Of a DNA stretch of 20,673 nucleotides, positions 19,646 through 20,673 are shown one piece after another. Origin of the DNA: Faecalibacterium sp. (GTDB lineage Bacteria > Bacillota > Clostridia > Oscillospirales > Ruminococcaceae). The DNA is taken from positions 1-20,673 of the forward strand of contig JAHHRK010000019.1 in the NCBI GenBank assembly GCA_020025795.1. Reading direction: 5' to 3'. The position numbers were made by a program, and so were the translations under genes. The notes under the pieces were generated by a model. That model did no database searches and was not told the origin of the DNA. It saw nothing but the letters and a program-made list of their open reading frames with translations. Position 1 is the first letter of the stretch; each line of letters opens with the position of its first letter.

Positions 19646-20673
19646 ATGAAGACTGTTTCCGAACGTTTGGCTGACCTGCGTGCCGCCATGGCTCAGGCCG
19701 GCTGCGATGCTTACATCATGCCCAGCAGCGACCCCCACTCCAGCGAGTATGCGCCTGCACACTACACCGCATGGGAATATTTCTCCGGTTTTTCCTGCGA
19801 GAACTCCAATCTGGTCGTTACCGCAGACGAAGCTGCTATGTGGGTTGACGGCCGTTTCTTTGGCGCAGCAGACGCAGCGCTGGCTGGCACCGGCATTGCT
19901 TCCATGCACATGGGCGTCAAGGGTGTGCCCACTGTGAACGAATGGCTGGCTGAAAAGCTGTCCGCCGGCAAGGTTCTGGGCTACGCTGCTGAGACTATGC
20001 CTGTGGCACAGTGCCGCGCACTGGCTGCTGTTTGCGAAAAGGCAGGCGCTGTTCTGTCCGATCTGCCTTTGGTAGACCAGGCCTGGACCGAAGACCGTCC
20101 TGCACTGCCCACTAGCCCTGCATGGATTTTGAACACCGCTTATGCAGGCAAAGCTCCTGCTGAAAAGCTGGCTCAGCTGCGCGCTGCTGTGGTCGAAAAG
20201 GGCTGCACCGCCATTCTGGTAACCAAGCTGGACAGCTTGGCATGGCTGTTGAACCTGCGCGCTGCGGACGTGGATAACACTCCCTACGCACTGGCATTCT
20301 GCTATGTAGACCAGAACAATGCTGTGCTGTTCACCGATACCAGCCGCCTGTCCCCCGACGCTATGGCACAGCTGGCACAGGCTGGCGTCAAGGTTGACGC
20401 TTACATGGGTATGCCTGCTTACCTGGCAGCCGGCACCACCGCACAGACCGTCCTGGTAGACCCTGCCAGCCTGAATGCTGCGCTGGATAACGCACTGCGC
20501 GGCAACGCAGCTTATACCGTGGTCGAAGGTGCAGACCCCATCGCTCTGATGAAGGCTGTCAAGAACCAGACCGAGCTGGACTGCACCCGCGCTGCTCACC
20601 TGGTAGACGGTGCTGCTATGGTCCGTTCTCAGATGGAAATGGAGCAGCGCCTGGCTGCCGGCGAGACCCTGCG
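19646..20673 (+). CDS. Aminopeptidase P-type M24B peptidase, N-terminal part (3' truncated by window edge)
   Basis: The frame opens with ATG at 19646 after AAAGGAG and stays open to the window end (342 codons seen). The start MKTVSERLADLRAAM, then YIMPSSDPHSSEYAPAHYTA, then FSGFSCENSNLVVT and MWVDGRFF match the first creatinase-type domain of the long aminopeptidase P family (Xaa-Pro dipeptide N-terminal cleavage, cytoplasmic). A second creatinase-like domain follows (about 160-300, with TAILVTKLDSLAWLLNLR). The metal-binding pita-bread catalytic domain should begin near ADPIALMKAVKNQTEL (about 293 on) and is mostly outside the window, so the Asp/His/Glu ligands cannot be checked. The long form is usually near 600 residues. 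Confidence 0.88.
   Translation, partial: MKTVSERLADLRAAMAQAGCDAYIMPSSDPHSSEYAPAHYTAWEYFSGFSCENSNLVVTADEAAMWVDGRFFGAADAALAGTGIASMHMGVKGVPTVNEWLAEKLSAGKVLGYAAETMPVAQCRALAAVCEKAGAVLSDLPLVDQAWTEDRPALPTSPAWILNTAYAGKAPAEKLAQLRAAVVEKGCTAILVTKLDSLAWLLNLRAADVDNTPYALAFCYVDQNNAVLFTDTSRLSPDAMAQLAQAGVKVDAYMGMPAYLAAGTTAQTVLVDPASLNAALDNALRGNAAYTVVEGADPIALMKAVKNQTELDCTRAAHLVDGAAMVRSQMEMEQRLAAGETL

Noticed and set aside
19619..20599. 326-codon leftward frame opposite the peptidase start
   Set aside because: The plus strand gives a clear aminopeptidase P N-terminus with a good ribosome site; this is its shadow.

Overview
The window looks like a chromosomal segment from a moderately GC-rich Firmicute of the Faecalibacterium/Gemmiger/Subdoligranulum type (Oscillospiraceae). 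This is an inference from gene content and style: a ClpB, an RNase Y, a T-box-controlled threonyl-tRNA synthetase, a FeoA/FeoB system with a small Cys-rich partner and a DtxR-family regulator, strong AAGGAG-type ribosome binding sites, and compact hairpin terminators. I see no insertion sequence, phage gene, CRISPR array or integrase, so this is core-type sequence.

Layout, left to right. The end of clpB and a CBS-domain membrane protein run rightward. An HPr-like gene and an Enzyme I-like gene run leftward; both belong to PTS families but lack key residues. A DUF4830-type membrane-anchored protein runs leftward and is divergent from a rightward two-component system. Next comes the leftward iron operon feoA-feoB-small Cys-rich membrane protein, divergent from an iron-type DtxR regulator. 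A 42-residue single-span membrane protein, tRNA-Lys(TTT) and thrS with its T-box leader are all leftward. rny (RNase Y) and an orotate phosphoribosyltransferase-like gene run rightward. A leftward operon then encodes a His/Cys-rich G3E GTPase, a second G3E GTPase carrying a YcgQ-like (DUF1980/TIGR03943) tail, and a small membrane protein. Last is the start of a rightward aminopeptidase P-type gene, cut by the window end.

The most unusual system is the HPr/Enzyme I pair at 2486-4488. Both phospho-accepting histidines are kept. The Enzyme I has lost two PEP-binding arginines and the catalytic cysteine, and the HPr has Ala in place of regulatory Ser46. Both frames are intact, so this looks like a repurposed PTS module rather than decay. 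Other points worth attention are a PRPP-loop-degenerate phosphoribosyltransferase, the metal-chaperone operon with a 17-residue His/Cys repeat and an unusual domain fusion, two palindromes built into the PepP-type promoter, a PhoB-box-like 11-bp direct repeat before the two-component system, and a possible pseudoknotted small RNA or leader upstream of rny.

Regulation can be read directly at several points. The iron operon and its regulator have facing promoters with DtxR-like inverted repeats. thrS has a complete T-box with an ACC specifier. thrS and the upstream rny-side promoter sit back to back. Most transcription units end in clear hairpin terminators, several of them usable from both strands.
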